In this document: positions 51,841 through 61,218 of the stretch, piece after piece
Layout of the letters: every line of letters begins with the position of its first letter
Position numbering within the stretch: position 1 is the stretch's first letter
Assembly (NCBI RefSeq): GCF_014191495.1
Contig: NZ_JACHWR010000001.1
Location: 434,001-498,000, forward strand
DNA: 64,000 nucleotides
Direction: 5' to 3'
Origin: Nocardioides soli
GTDB taxonomy: Bacteria; Actinomycetota; Actinomycetes; Propionibacteriales; Nocardioidaceae
The notes under the pieces: model-generated
Seen by the model: only the letters and a program-made list of their open reading frames with translations
What the model was told of the DNA's origin: nothing
The model's database searches: none
Made by a program: the position numbers and the translations under genes

Positions 51841-53234
51841 CACCCCGGTGGCCGCCGGTCCGCCCACGGCGCGGCCGCCTCGACCTGCGCGGCGAGCGAG
51901 AGCAGGAGCTCCTCCTCGGCCGGTCGCGCGGCGAGCATCACGCCGACCGGCAGGCCGTCGGGGGTCCAGCGCAGCGGCAGGGAGACGGCCGGCATGCCGG
52001 TGACGTTCCACGCGGACGTCCAGGGCGTGAACGCCTTCTGGGCCTCGAAGTCGCGCTCGGGGTGCTCGTCGTCGCGCATCGCGCCCACCGGCAGCGGCGG
52101 CGTGGCGAGCGTCGGGGTGAGCACCGCGTCGTACGGCGCGAGCGCGGTGAGCGCGGCGGCGGCGTGGCGGCGCATCGCGCCGATCGCCAGCCCGAACTCG
52201 GGGCCGTTGACCGCGCGGCCGCGGTCGGAGAGCCAGCGGGTGAGCGGGCGGATCAGGTGCTCGCGCTCGGGAGGCACGACCGACAGCGCGGTGAGGACGG
52301 CCCAGCAGACCTCGAAGACCGGGACCGCCTCCGGCGGCAACGGGACCTCGACGTCCTCGACCTCGTGGCCGAGCGACTCGAGCAGTCGCGACGTGTCCTC
52401 CCAGGCCCGCACGCACTCGGCATGGACCGGAGTGTCGGTGATGACTGGTGTGATGAAACGAGCGACCCGCAGCCGCCCCGGGTCGCGGCCGCAGGCCGAC
52501 AGGAAGCTCTCGGAAGGAGGTGGCGCCCAGGAGGGATCTCCTACCCGACGACCGGCGAGCACGTCGAGCATCGCCGCCGCGTCGGCGACCGTCCGGGCGA
52601 TCGGCCCGGCCGTCGCCAGACCCACCGGGTCGCCGTACATGGGGTGACCACTGATCCGCCCGCGAGTGGGCTTGAGTCCGACCAGGCCACAGCAGGAGGC
52701 CGGGATCCGGATCGAGCCGCCACCGTCCGAGCCCTGGGCGAGCGGGACCAGGCCGGCCGCGACGGCCGCCGCGGCACCACCCGAGGAGCCACCGGCGGTG
52801 CGGGTTCGGTCCCAGGGCGTGACCGCCGGGGGCGCCACGTCCGGCTCGGTGTAGCACGGTGAGCCGAACTCCGGGGTGTTCGTCTTGCCGAGGCTGACGA
52901 GTCCGGCCGCCTCGATCGAGAGCGTGACGCCGTCGGAGACCTCCGGCACGAAGTCGGCGAACGCCGCCGAGCCGAACGTCGTGCGCACCCCGGCCGTCAG
53001 GTTGAGGTCCTTGATCGCGGTCGGGACGCCGAAGAGCGGCCCGCCGTCGCCGTCCGGCGCCAACCGGGCCGCGCGCTCGCGGGCCAGCTCGGGGGTGAGC
53101 GTCACGAACGCGCCGACCGAGTCGAGTCGGTCGGCGCGTTCGAGGTAGTGCTCGGCGAGCTCCAGCGGCGACACCTCACGGCGTCGCACCAGCTCGCCCT
53201 GCTCCAGCGCGGTCAGGTCATGGAGTTCGGCCAC
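51837..53234 (-). CDS. Amidase signature-family enzyme
   Basis: A 465-residue amidase with Lys in AIKDLNL near residue 75 and the Gly/Ser motif [14 protein letters not shown] plus [15 protein letters not shown], which carry the Ser-cisSer-Lys triad. It hydrolyses an amide to acid and ammonia. The substrate is unknown. It leads a small operon with the AAC(2')-like gene. Confidence 0.88.
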   Translation of the reverse strand: MAELHDLTALEQGELVRRREVSPLELAEHYLERADRLDSVGAFVTLTPELARERAARLAPDGDGGPLFGVPTAIKDLNLTAGVRTTFGSAAFADFVPEVSDGVTLSIEAAGLVSLGKTNTPEFGSPCYTEPDVAPPAVTPWDRTRTAGGSSGGAAAAVAAGLVPLAQGSDGGGSIRIPASCCGLVGLKPTRGRISGHPMYGDPVGLATAGPIARTVADAAAMLDVLAGRRVGDPSWAPPPSESFLSACGRDPGRLRVARFITPVITDTPVHAECVRAWEDTSRLLESLGHEVEDVEVPLPPEAVPVFEVCWAVLTALSVVPPEREHLIRPLTRWLSDRGRAVNGPEFGLAIGAMRRHAAAALTALAPYDAVLTPTLATPPLPVGAMRDDEHPERDFEAQKAFTPWTSAWNVTGMPAVSLPLRWTPDGLPVGVMLAARPAEEELLLSLAAQVEAAAPWADRRPPGW

Positions 53235-53261
53235 GAGCCGACCGTAGCCGGATCCTGCGGA

Positions 53262-53813
53262 TCAGGCAGCCGCGGTGGCGGCGTCGTACTCCGCAAGCAG
53301 CCGGACGGCGTTGGTGAGCCGGGCCAGCACGTCGGGGTCGGTGAGCACGTCGACCTCGATCGCCGACTGCGAGACGGTGACGTCCTCGACGACCGTGGCG
53401 CCGGCGATCCGGGCCGACCGGGCGGCGTCCTCGTGGGCCCACCGGCCGCCGTACGGCGTGGGGGTGGTGCCGATGACGCCGAACGGCTTGCCGACCATGG
53501 CGCCGGCGCCGTAGGGGCGGGACAGCCAGTCGATCGCGTTGTTGAGGACGGCCGGCATCGTGCCGTTGTACTCGGGCGTGACGGCGAGGACGCGGTCGGC
53601 GGCGCCGACCCGCTCGCGCAGCGCGGCCGCGGTCGCCGGGATCTCGGAGGCGTTGTCGATGTCCTCGTTGTAGAACGGGATGGTGCCGAGGCCGTCGACG
53701 ATGTCGACGGCGACGCCCTCGGGGGCCTGCGTGGCCAACAGCTCGGCGAGCTTGCGGTTGACGGAGTCGGAGCGCAGGCTCCCGACGAGGACGGCGATGC
53801 TGGTGTCAGTCAT
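53262..53813 (-). CDS. NADPH-dependent FMN reductase family protein
   Basis: A 183-residue flavodoxin-like protein. FMN phosphate is bound by VGSLRSDSVN near residue 11 and the isoalloxazine by TPEYNGTMPAVLNNAIDW near residue 79. It reduces FMN, quinones or azo compounds. It is divergent from a TetR gene across a clear dyad and is likely controlled by it. Confidence 0.9.
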   Translation of the reverse strand: MTDTSIAVLVGSLRSDSVNRKLAELLATQAPEGVAVDIVDGLGTIPFYNEDIDNASEIPATAAALRERVGAADRVLAVTPEYNGTMPAVLNNAIDWLSRPYGAGAMVGKPFGVIGTTPTPYGGRWAHEDAARSARIAGATVVEDVTVSQSAIEVDVLTDPDVLARLTNAVRLLAEYDAATAAA

Positions 53814-53824
53814 GCGACGGTAAA

Positions 53825-53838
53825 CGGACTATGGTCCG
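53825..53838. promoter_or_regulatory. Putative TetR operator CGGACTATGGTCCG
   Basis: A 14-bp inverted repeat with CGGAC/GTCCG arms, directly upstream of the FMN reductase start and 70 bp before the TetR gene. Confidence 0.6.
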
Positions 53839-53907
53839 CTTGGTATTCCCGGGGCTCGAGGAAATCTCGCGCGAACGGGTCGTGCCGCTCACTAGGGTGT
53901 TCGCGAC

Positions 53908-54528
53908 ATGTCCGAGCCGCACCTGCTGCCCCTCCTCGATGCTCCCCCGGCCGAGCGCCGGGACGCCGCTCGCAACCGGGAGCTGCTGCTCGACGCCGCG
54001 AAGTCCCTGGTCGAGCGGTGCGGGCCGCGCTCGGTCACCATGGACGCGGTGGCCGCCGCGGCGGGTGTGGGCAAGGGCACGGTCTTCCGCCGGTTCGAGT
54101 CGCGCGAGGGCCTGATGGCGGCGGTGCTCGACCACTCCGAGACCGACTGGCAGGCGCAGGTGATGTCCGGGCCGCCGCCCCTGGGCCCGGGCGCCGACCC
54201 GTGGGACCGGCTGCTGGCCTTCGGCCGATCGCGGCTCGAGACCACGCTGCTGCACGCCGAGCTGATCCGCGAGGCCGGCCGCGCAGGCACCCGCTCGTAT
54301 GCCGCCTACTCCTTCGTGGCGATGCACACGCGCTACCTGCTCGGCGAGCTCGGGGTGACCGGCGACCTGCCGATCCTCGCCACCGCCCTGCTGGCCCCGC
54401 TGGAGGCGCCGATCCTCGACCAGCAGGTGACCATCGAGGGCTTCCCGCTCGAGCGGGTGCACGCGGGGTGGGTCGACCTGGCCCGCCGGATCGTCGGCGG
54501 CGACGCCACCCGGGCGCCCGTCGACTGA
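53908..54528 (+). CDS. TetR-family transcriptional regulator
   Basis: A 206-residue TetR protein with the HTH at about residues 28-65 (LLLDAAKSLVERCG, AAAAGVGKGTVFRRFESREGL). It is divergent from the FMN reductase gene and probably represses it through the dyad at 53825-53838. Effector unknown, possibly a quinone or other electrophile. Confidence 0.88.
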   Translation: MSEPHLLPLLDAPPAERRDAARNRELLLDAAKSLVERCGPRSVTMDAVAAAAGVGKGTVFRRFESREGLMAAVLDHSETDWQAQVMSGPPPLGPGADPWDRLLAFGRSRLETTLLHAELIREAGRAGTRSYAAYSFVAMHTRYLLGELGVTGDLPILATALLAPLEAPILDQQVTIEGFPLERVHAGWVDLARRIVGGDATRAPVD

Positions 54529-54547
54529 CCCGGAGCCGCGCGTTCGG

Positions 54548-56131
54548 TCAGCGCTGGTCGTGTCGCCGCAGCCCGAAGGTGACGCCGTCGACGAGCGCGC
54601 CCCACGACGCCTCGATGACGTTGGTGCCGACACCGACGGTCAGCCAGGACGTCTCGCCGTCGCTGGTCTCGATCAGCACCCGGGTGATGGCGTCGGTGCC
54701 GTGGCCCTGGTCGAGGATGCGCACCTTGTAGTCGATCAGCTCGAACTTCGCGACCTCGGGATAGGCCTGCTCGATCGCCGCGCGCAGCGCCTGGTCGAGC
54801 GCGTTGACGGGTCCGTTGCCCTCGCCGGTGACGACATAGCGGACGCCGTCGGCACGCAGCTTCACCGTCGCCTCCGAGACGGCGTCGCCGTGGGGCACGG
54901 TCTCGGTGATGACTCTCCACGACTCGACGTCGAAGTACGCCGGGCGCTGCCCCTCGACCTCCTCGATCAGCAGCAGCTCGAAGGAGGCGTCGGCGGCCTC
55001 GAAGGTGAACCCGCGGCTCTCCAGCACCTTGACCCGATCGGTGATCCGGGTGACGAGCTCGCGGTCGCCCGACAGGTCGAAGCCCAGCTCGCGCCCCTTG
55101 AGCTCGATGGAGGCGCGCCCGGCCATGTCGGAGACCAGCAGCCGCATGTCGTTGCCGACGCCGGCGGGATCCATGTGCTGGTAGAGGTTCGGGTCGACCT
55201 TGATCGCGCTGGCGTGCAGGCCGGCCTTGTGGGCGAACGCCGAGCCGCCGACGTAGGGCTGACGCGACGCGGGCGGGACGTTGGTCACCTCGGCGACCGC
55301 GTGGGCGATCCGGGTCGCCTCGCCGAGCATGCCCTGCGGGAGCACCCTGCGGTCGAGCTTGAGCTCCAGGTTGGCGACGACGGCGACCAGGTCGGCGTTG
55401 CCGGTGCGCTCGCCGTAGCCGTTGATGCAGCCCTGCACGTGGGTGGCGCCGGCGTCGACGGCGGCCAGCGAGTTCGCGATCGCGCAGCCGGTGTCGTTGT
55501 GGGCGTGGATGCCCACACGCACGCCGGTCGACTCGAGCACGTCGTGCACCGTGTCGGCGACCCAGCTCGGCAGCATGCCCCCGTTGGTGTCGCAGAGCGC
55601 GATCACCGAGGCGCCCGCGTCGTACGCCGTGCGCAGCACCTCGAGCGCGTAGTCACGGTTGTCCCGGTAGCCGTTGAAGAAGTGCTCGGCGTCGAGGAAC
55701 ACCTCCTGGCCCTCCGCCCGGAGGTGGGAGACGGTGTCGCGGATCATCGCGAGGTTCTCCTCGAGCGTGGTCCGCAGCGCCAGCTCGACGTGGCGGTCGT
55801 GCGACTTCGCCACCAGCGTGACGACCGGCGCGCCGCTCTCACGCAGTGCGGCGATCAGCGGGTCGTCGGCCGCCCGGACCCCGGCCCGCCGGGTCGCGCC
55901 GAACGCCGCGAGCCGGGCGTGCTCGAGGTCGAGCTCCTGCGCGGCGCGCCGGAAGAACTCGGTGTCCTTCGGGTTCGCGCCCGGCCAGCCGCCCTCGATG
56001 TAACCGACCCCGAGCCCGTCGAGCTGCCGCGCGATCGCGAGCTTGTCGGCGACGGTGAGGTTGAGCCCCTCCTGCTGGGCGCCGTCGCGCAGGGTGGTGT
56101 CGTAGACGTGGAACGCGCCGTGGAGGTCCAT
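54548..56131 (-). CDS. cimA: (R)-citramalate synthase
   Basis: A 527-residue protein of the LeuA/CimA family. The N-terminal TIM barrel starts with DTTLRDGAQQEG and has metal ligands in IHAHNDTGCA; C-terminal about 150 residues form the regulatory domain. The RDGAQQ variant, rather than RDGxQSPG, is typical of CimA. It joins pyruvate and acetyl-CoA into citramalate for threonine-independent isoleucine synthesis. It is preceded by an apparent Ile/Val attenuator, which supports the isoleucine role. Start ATG 56131. Confidence 0.9.
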   Translation of the reverse strand: MDLHGAFHVYDTTLRDGAQQEGLNLTVADKLAIARQLDGLGVGYIEGGWPGANPKDTEFFRRAAQELDLEHARLAAFGATRRAGVRAADDPLIAALRESGAPVVTLVAKSHDRHVELALRTTLEENLAMIRDTVSHLRAEGQEVFLDAEHFFNGYRDNRDYALEVLRTAYDAGASVIALCDTNGGMLPSWVADTVHDVLESTGVRVGIHAHNDTGCAIANSLAAVDAGATHVQGCINGYGERTGNADLVAVVANLELKLDRRVLPQGMLGEATRIAHAVAEVTNVPPASRQPYVGGSAFAHKAGLHASAIKVDPNLYQHMDPAGVGNDMRLLVSDMAGRASIELKGRELGFDLSGDRELVTRITDRVKVLESRGFTFEAADASFELLLIEEVEGQRPAYFDVESWRVITETVPHGDAVSEATVKLRADGVRYVVTGEGNGPVNALDQALRAAIEQAYPEVAKFELIDYKVRILDQGHGTDAITRVLIETSDGETSWLTVGVGTNVIEASWGALVDGVTFGLRRHDQR

Positions 56132-56184
56132 CGGGCTCACTTCCGTGCTCTGGGTCCGTGCTGGGTAGGTCTGTTTCGGGCAAC

Positions 56185-56211
56185 AAAAAAACCTCTCGGG
56201 ATCGAGAGGTT
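56185..56211 (-). terminator. Intrinsic terminator in the cimA leader (attenuator)
   Basis: A 9-bp stem (AACCTCTCG and complement) with 4-base loop followed by seven U on the minus strand, 53-80 bp before cimA. It is the only canonical U-tract terminator noticed in the window. An alternative 8-bp hairpin (GCGCGTCG and complement, 56213-56239) sits between it and the leader peptide. Confidence 0.75.
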
Positions 56212-56238
56212 GGCGCGTCGGGCGAGGGGCTCGACGCG

Positions 56239-56277
56239 CTAGGAAATGATGATCACGTGGTGCTGCACGGGGCCCAT
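56239..56277 (-). CDS. Putative Ile/Val leader peptide of cimA
   Basis: A 12-codon frame, MGPVQHHVIIIS, with two Val and three consecutive Ile codons and a TAG stop overlapping the base of the first leader hairpin. It lies 18 bp after the kinase stop. The layout (regulatory codons, hairpin, U-tract terminator, then the isoleucine-pathway gene) matches ribosome-mediated attenuation. There is no convincing ribosome site at ATG 56277; GTG 56268 could start a leaderless version. Peptide expression is inferred. Confidence 0.6.
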   Translation of the reverse strand: MGPVQHHVIIIS

Positions 56278-56294
56278 CGTGCCACGGGCGCCGG

Positions 56295-57914
56295 TCACAG
56301 ACCAGGGATCTCGACATCCGGGCGACCCGTGGCCGGGCTCCAGCTCGCACCCGACAGGTCGGCACGGAAGCCGAGCACGGCGCCCGCCGCCAGCACGACG
56401 ACGAGCGCGACCAGCCAGCGCCGCGGCCGCGCGGAGAGCGGGTTCACCGCCCAGCCCACGGGCCCGCGCAGACGCGAGCCGCCCGGGCCCCACCACAGCG
56501 CACCGGACAGCACCAGACCGCACACGAGGAGCGCGAGCTCCAACCCGGCCGCGAAGGCGTAGCAGACCAGGGCCGCGGCGGACGCCAGGCCGAGCGCCCA
56601 GAGCCCGAGCAGCGCCGCCCCCGGGACGGACTGCACGAGATGCCACGGGGCGGCGACCAGCAGCTGCACGCCGTCGTACCACTTGCGGCCGCGGTACTGC
56701 CGGCGCTGACCGTGGGCCGACGCCGCCAGCGAGACGCTGCGCAGCAGCCAGGTCAGGAGGAGCACCAGGCCGGCGGTGACCCAGGGGTACGCCGCGCAGC
56801 CGAGGCCGACGACCAGCGCGAGGGCCGCGAGCAGGGTGCCGCGGCGCAGCCGCTCGGCGAACGGCGGCCGCGGCTCGCCCCACACGACGGGCGGCTCGCC
56901 CCACCGGTCGGGAGCGATCTCCGTCGCACCCTCGGGCGGCAGCGCCAGGGTGTACGGCTCCGGCGCGTCGTGGCCGGGCCACACGTCGGTCTCGTCGTCG
57001 GCCGCGGCCTGGGCGGCCAGCGCGAGCGGGACCGTGTACGGGTCGTGCTCGGCGGCGACCGGCGGCGGCGCGGGCGACGAGCCCCGACGCGTGGTGAGCG
57101 GTCGCAGCCAGGCCAGCAGCTCGGCGAGGGTGGGCCGGTTGCGCACCTCGGGGTCGAGCGCGGCGGCGACCACCCGGGCCAGGTCGTCGGGCAGTCCGGT
57201 GAGGTCGAACTGGCCGCGCCGGACCCGGTCCATGATCGCCATCGAGGGGCCTCGGCCGAACGGTGGATGGCCGGTGCCGGCGTACGCGACGGTCGCCCCC
57301 CACGAGTGCACGTCGGAGGCGCTGGTGGCGTCCTCGCCGTAGAGGATCTCCGGGGCCAGGTAGCCCGGCGTGCCGAGCAGCCAGCCCGTGTGGGTGAGCT
57401 TGGGGTCGTCGGCGACCCGGGCCAGGCCGAAGTCGATCAGGATCGGGGTGCGTCCCTCCATCAGCACGTTGGAGGGCTTCACGTCGCGGTGCAGCACCCC
57501 GACGGCGTGCACCGAGGCCAGCCCCTCGGCCAGGCTGCCGGCGAACCAGTAGAGGTCCGGGCCGGTGATGGCGCCCTCGTCGACCACCAGGTCGTGCAGC
57601 GACGGGCCCGGCACGTAGCGGGTCGCGACGTACGGGATCGGCGCCCACGGGTCGGCGTCCACGATGCCGGCGACCCAGCGGCTGTCGACCCGCTGCAGCG
57701 AGGCGACCTCGCGGGCCAGCCGGTGCCGGGCCTCGTCGTCGCCCACGATGTGGGGGCGCAGCACCTTGAGGGCGATCCGCTCCCCCTCGCCCCGGCGCGC
57801 CAGGTGGACCACGCCCATGCCGCCCTCCCCGAGCTTGGTCAGCAGCGTGTAGCCGCCGATCGTCGGGCGCTCGGCCGAGCCGGCGGGTCCGGCCGGGGAG
57901 GGGGTGCTCGTCAC
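56295..57914 (-). CDS. Membrane-anchored Ser/Thr protein kinase
   Basis: A 539-residue protein. The kinase domain is about residues 20-270 with LGEGGMGVVH, catalytic Lys in IALKVL, HRDVKPSNVL, DFGLA and GTPGYLAPE. A Pro-rich linker follows, then about four to five hydrophobic segments (from about residue 355) and a short C-terminal tail. Unlike PknB it lacks PASTA repeats; the multi-pass region is unusual. Target unknown. GTG 57914 start. Confidence 0.87.
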   Translation of the reverse strand: MTSTPSPAGPAGSAERPTIGGYTLLTKLGEGGMGVVHLARRGEGERIALKVLRPHIVGDDEARHRLAREVASLQRVDSRWVAGIVDADPWAPIPYVATRYVPGPSLHDLVVDEGAITGPDLYWFAGSLAEGLASVHAVGVLHRDVKPSNVLMEGRTPILIDFGLARVADDPKLTHTGWLLGTPGYLAPEILYGEDATSASDVHSWGATVAYAGTGHPPFGRGPSMAIMDRVRRGQFDLTGLPDDLARVVAAALDPEVRNRPTLAELLAWLRPLTTRRGSSPAPPPVAAEHDPYTVPLALAAQAAADDETDVWPGHDAPEPYTLALPPEGATEIAPDRWGEPPVVWGEPRPPFAERLRRGTLLAALALVVGLGCAAYPWVTAGLVLLLTWLLRSVSLAASAHGQRRQYRGRKWYDGVQLLVAAPWHLVQSVPGAALLGLWALGLASAAALVCYAFAAGLELALLVCGLVLSGALWWGPGGSRLRGPVGWAVNPLSARPRRWLVALVVVLAAGAVLGFRADLSGASWSPATGRPDVEIPGL

Positions 57915-57989
57915 GGCCCGAGGCTACCTGCGACCCACCGCGCGGACCGGGAGGGCCGCGCCCCTTCAAGGACGGGTCGCGTTCGTTGT

Positions 57990-58006
57990 AAGGTAAGCCT
58001 TACCTT
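57990..58006. promoter_or_regulatory. DtxR/IdeR-type iron box
   Basis: AAGGTAAG-C-CTTACCTT, an 8-1-8 perfect dyad close to the iron-box consensus, 54 bp before the siderophore permease operon. Indicates iron-dependent repression. Confidence 0.8.
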
Positions 58007-58059
58007 GTCAAGAGCGGCACATTCGCCTGCGACGCTCCTCGACCATACCCGGGACCACC

Positions 58060-59106
58060 ATGACCTCGACCGCCCTCCCGCCGGTCGCTTCGGCCACCCC
58101 GCCGCCCCGCGCGCTGCGGCAGGGCTCGGTCCGCGGCCTGGTCGTGCTGGTCGGACTGCTGGTGCTCGCCGGCCTGGTCAGCCTGGCCGTCGGCAGCCGG
58201 GCGATCCCGCTCGGCACCGTCGTCGACGTGCTGTTCCACCCCGACGGGTCGGACGCCTCCACGATCGTCCACGACCTGCGCCTCCCGCGCACCGTCCTCG
58301 CGATCGTCGTCGGCCTCGCGCTCGGCATCGCGGGGGCGCTCATGCAGGGGCACACCCGCAACCCGCTCGCCGACCCCGGCCTGCTCGGCGTCGAGGCCGG
58401 CGCCGCCTTCGCGGTGGTGATCGGCATCTACGCCTTCGGCGTGCACGACCTGACCGGCTACGCCTGGTTCTCGCTGATCGGTGCGGGGCTGGCGTCGGTC
58501 GCGGTGTTCGCGATCGGGTCGACCCGCGGCGGGCCCGATCCGGTGTCGCTGGTGCTCGCGGGCGCGGCCGTCAGCGCCCTGCTGGCCGCCTTCACCCAGG
58601 TCGTGGTGCTGCGTGACATCGACACCCTCGACGCCTACCGCTTCTGGGCGGTCGGGTCGGTGGCCGGGCGCGGGATGGACGTCTTCTGGGAGGTGCTGCC
58701 CTTCATCGTCGTCGGCCTCGTGCTCGCCGCCATGAGCTCCTCCACCCTCAACCTGCTCCAGCTCGGCGACGACGTGGCCGTCTCGCTCGGCCTGCATCCG
58801 ATGCGACACAAGGCGATCGGCGTGCTCGGCGTGATGATGCTGGCCGGCGCGGCCACCGCCGCCTGCGGCCCGGTCGGGTTCGTCGGGCTGGTGGTCCCCC
58901 ACGTTGCGCGCTACTTCGCCGGCGTCGACTACCGCTGGGTGATCCCGTACTCCGGCTTCATCGGCGGCCTGCTCCTCGTCGTCGCGGACGTCGTCGGCCG
59001 CGTGGTGGTCAGGCCCGGCGAGCTCCAGGTCGGCATCGTGATGGCGCTGATCGGCGGCCCCGTCTTCATCTATCTGGTCCGACGCACCCGGATGGTGCGG
59101 ATATGA
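58060..59106 (+). CDS. Iron-siderophore ABC permease (FecCD family) 1
   Basis: A 348-residue permease with about nine to ten helices, including the FecCD features GAxMQGxTRNPLADPxLLGVEAGA and GFVGLVVPHVAR. It forms half of the import pore. The iron box is just upstream. The next gene encodes its partner. Confidence 0.9.
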   Translation: MTSTALPPVASATPPPRALRQGSVRGLVVLVGLLVLAGLVSLAVGSRAIPLGTVVDVLFHPDGSDASTIVHDLRLPRTVLAIVVGLALGIAGALMQGHTRNPLADPGLLGVEAGAAFAVVIGIYAFGVHDLTGYAWFSLIGAGLASVAVFAIGSTRGGPDPVSLVLAGAAVSALLAAFTQVVVLRDIDTLDAYRFWAVGSVAGRGMDVFWEVLPFIVVGLVLAAMSSSTLNLLQLGDDVAVSLGLHPMRHKAIGVLGVMMLAGAATAACGPVGFVGLVVPHVARYFAGVDYRWVIPYSGFIGGLLLVVADVVGRVVVRPGELQVGIVMALIGGPVFIYLVRRTRMVRI

Positions 59107-59125
59107 GCACGGATATGGGCACCGC

Positions 59126-60229
59126 ATGACCACTCTCGAGACCCGGCCCCGCCGCCTCTCCCGCACGCCGAGCGCCCCACTCCGGGTCGGTCCGGCCTCG
59201 TGGCTGGTGCCCGTCCGCGCCGGCGTGGCCACGCTGGGCTGCCTGGCCGCGCTCGCGGTGCTGGTCGCGCTCGACCTCGCGAAGGGCGACTTCGAGATCC
59301 CGGTCGGGGACGTCGTGCGGACCCTGCTCGGCGGCGGCGACGCCGGCCAGCGGTTCATCGTCATGGAGCTGCGCCTGCCGCAGACGCTGGTGGCGATCCT
59401 CGTCGGGGCCGCGCTCGGCCTCTCAGGCGCGCTCTTCCAGACCTTCGCCCGCAATCCGCTGGCGAGCCCCGACATCCTCGGCGTGACCCGCGGCTCCGCC
59501 CTCGGCGCCGTCGCCGTCATCGTGCTCTCCGGCGCCAGCGGGTACGGCGGCGGCCTGGCCACCGGCCCGCTGCAGACGATGGGCGTGCCGCTCGCGGCGT
59601 TCGCCGGCGGCATGCTCGCCGCGACGCTGCTCTACCTGCTCTCGTGGCGCAAGGGCATCGACGGACAGCGCCTGGTGCTGGTCGGCATCGGCATGAGCGC
59701 CGCGCTCACCGCGGCCACGTCGTGGCTGCTGGTCAAGGCCCGCATCGAGGACGCCGCCAGCGCGCAGATCTGGCTCAACGGCTCGCTCAACGCCCGCGGC
59801 TGGGAGCAGGCCTGGCCGCTGGTCTGGACGATGGCCGTGCTGGTGCCGCTCGCGCTGCTGCTGGCACGCTCGCTCAACGCCCTCCAGCTCGGCGACGACT
59901 CCGCGCGCGGCCTCGGCGTGCGGCTGCAGCTCACCCAGCTCCTCACGCTGGTCGCCGCGGTCGGCCTGGTCTCGGTCTCGGTCGCCGCGGTCGGCCCGCT
60001 CGAGTTCGTGGCGTTCGTCGTCCCGCAGATCGCCCTGCGCCTGACGGGCGGCTCCCGGCCGCCGATGCTGGCCTCGATGGCGATGGGCGCCGTCATCGTG
60101 GTGGGCGCCGACTTCGTGACCCGCGTGCTGATCCCCTTCGCCCTCCCGGCCGGCCTGGTCACCGCGGTGATCGGCGCGCCGTACCTGATCTGGCTGCTGC
60201 TCCGCAACAACCGAAAGGTCTCCGCATGA
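59126..60229 (+). CDS. Iron-siderophore ABC permease (FecCD family) 2
   Basis: A 367-residue permease with the family pattern LSGALFQTFARNPLASPDILGVTRGSALGAVAV and EFVAFVVPQIALRLTG. It is the second half of the pore and is coupled by a 4-bp overlap to the ATPase gene. Confidence 0.9.
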   Translation: MTTLETRPRRLSRTPSAPLRVGPASWLVPVRAGVATLGCLAALAVLVALDLAKGDFEIPVGDVVRTLLGGGDAGQRFIVMELRLPQTLVAILVGAALGLSGALFQTFARNPLASPDILGVTRGSALGAVAVIVLSGASGYGGGLATGPLQTMGVPLAAFAGGMLAATLLYLLSWRKGIDGQRLVLVGIGMSAALTAATSWLLVKARIEDAASAQIWLNGSLNARGWEQAWPLVWTMAVLVPLALLLARSLNALQLGDDSARGLGVRLQLTQLLTLVAAVGLVSVSVAAVGPLEFVAFVVPQIALRLTGGSRPPMLASMAMGAVIVVGADFVTRVLIPFALPAGLVTAVIGAPYLIWLLLRNNRKVSA

Positions 60230-61083
60230 CCACGAGCACCTCGACCGCCGCACGGCTGCGCGCCGACTCCGTCACCGTCGGGTACGGCGAGGATCCGGTC
60301 GTCCGCGACCTCTCCCTCACCATCGCCGACGGCCGGGTCACGACGATCGTGGGCCCGAACGGGTGCGGCAAGTCGACGCTGCTGCGCACGATGTCGCGGC
60401 TGCTCAAGCCGACCGGTGGCACCGTCCTGCTCGACGGCGAGCCGATCCAGGACATCCACACACGCGACGTCGCCCGCCGGATGGCGCTGCTGCCGCAGAG
60501 CCCCATCGCACCGGAGGGACTGCTGGTCCGCGACCTCGTCGCGCGCGGCCGGCACCCGCACCAGCGCTGGTTCAGCCAGTGGTCGCCCGACGACGAGCGG
60601 ATCGTCGACCTCGCCCTCGAGATGACCGACACCACGCACCTGCGCGACCGGCCGCTCGACCAGCTCTCGGGCGGACAGCGCCAGCGGGCCTGGATCGCGA
60701 TGACGCTCGCCCAGGACACCGACCTGCTGCTGCTCGACGAGCCCACGACGTACCTCGACCTGGCCCATCAGGTGGAGGTCCTCGACCTGGTCACCAAGCT
60801 CAACCGCGAGCGCGGCCGGACAGTCGTGATGGTGCTCCACGACCTCAACCTCGCCGCCCGCTACAGCGACGCGATCGTGGTGATGAAGGACGGCGTCGTC
60901 GCCCGCGAGGGCACGCCCGGCGAGGTGTTCACCCCCGCGCTGCTCGCGGCCACCTTCGGGCTCGACGCCGACGTGCTGCCCGACCCGCGCACCGGCCTCC
61001 CGATCATCGTGCCGACCTCCTCGGCGACCGCGGTCGAGGCGATCGTCGAGCGGAAGGAGCTCGTCGACGCGCCGGGTCTCTGA
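60226..61083 (+). CDS. Iron-siderophore ABC ATPase (FecE/FepC-like)
   Basis: A 285-residue ATPase with Walker A GPNGCGKST, LLPQSPIAPEGL Q-loop, signature LSGGQRQRAW, Walker B LLLLDEPTTYLDL and switch His LHDLNLAARYS. Drives ferric-siderophore import. Confidence 0.92.
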   Translation: MTTSTSTAARLRADSVTVGYGEDPVVRDLSLTIADGRVTTIVGPNGCGKSTLLRTMSRLLKPTGGTVLLDGEPIQDIHTRDVARRMALLPQSPIAPEGLLVRDLVARGRHPHQRWFSQWSPDDERIVDLALEMTDTTHLRDRPLDQLSGGQRQRAWIAMTLAQDTDLLLLDEPTTYLDLAHQVEVLDLVTKLNRERGRTVVMVLHDLNLAARYSDAIVVMKDGVVAREGTPGEVFTPALLAATFGLDADVLPDPRTGLPIIVPTSSATAVEAIVERKELVDAPGL

Positions 61084-61113
61084 CCGGCACCTGGCCGGCA
61101 CCTGGCCGGCACC
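61084..61113. repeat. 11-bp tandem repeat CCGGCACCTGG
   Basis: Two full copies and one partial copy directly after the ATPase stop, just before the terminator. Confidence 0.75.
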
Positions 61114-61135
61114 CCGCCAGCACGCGTCCGGACGC

Positions 61136-61171
61136 ACAGGAGCCCGGCACCTCCCGGTGCCGGGCTCCTGT
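61136..61171. terminator. 16-bp hairpin terminator
   Basis: ACAGGAGCCCGGCACC and complement around a 4-base loop, followed by a T-rich stretch. It lies between the convergent importer and binding-protein genes. Confidence 0.85.
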
Positions 61172-61218
61172 CTTCTGTCCTTGGTGGCTGTGGCGACGAC
61201 CTCGGACAGGGCCTGGGG

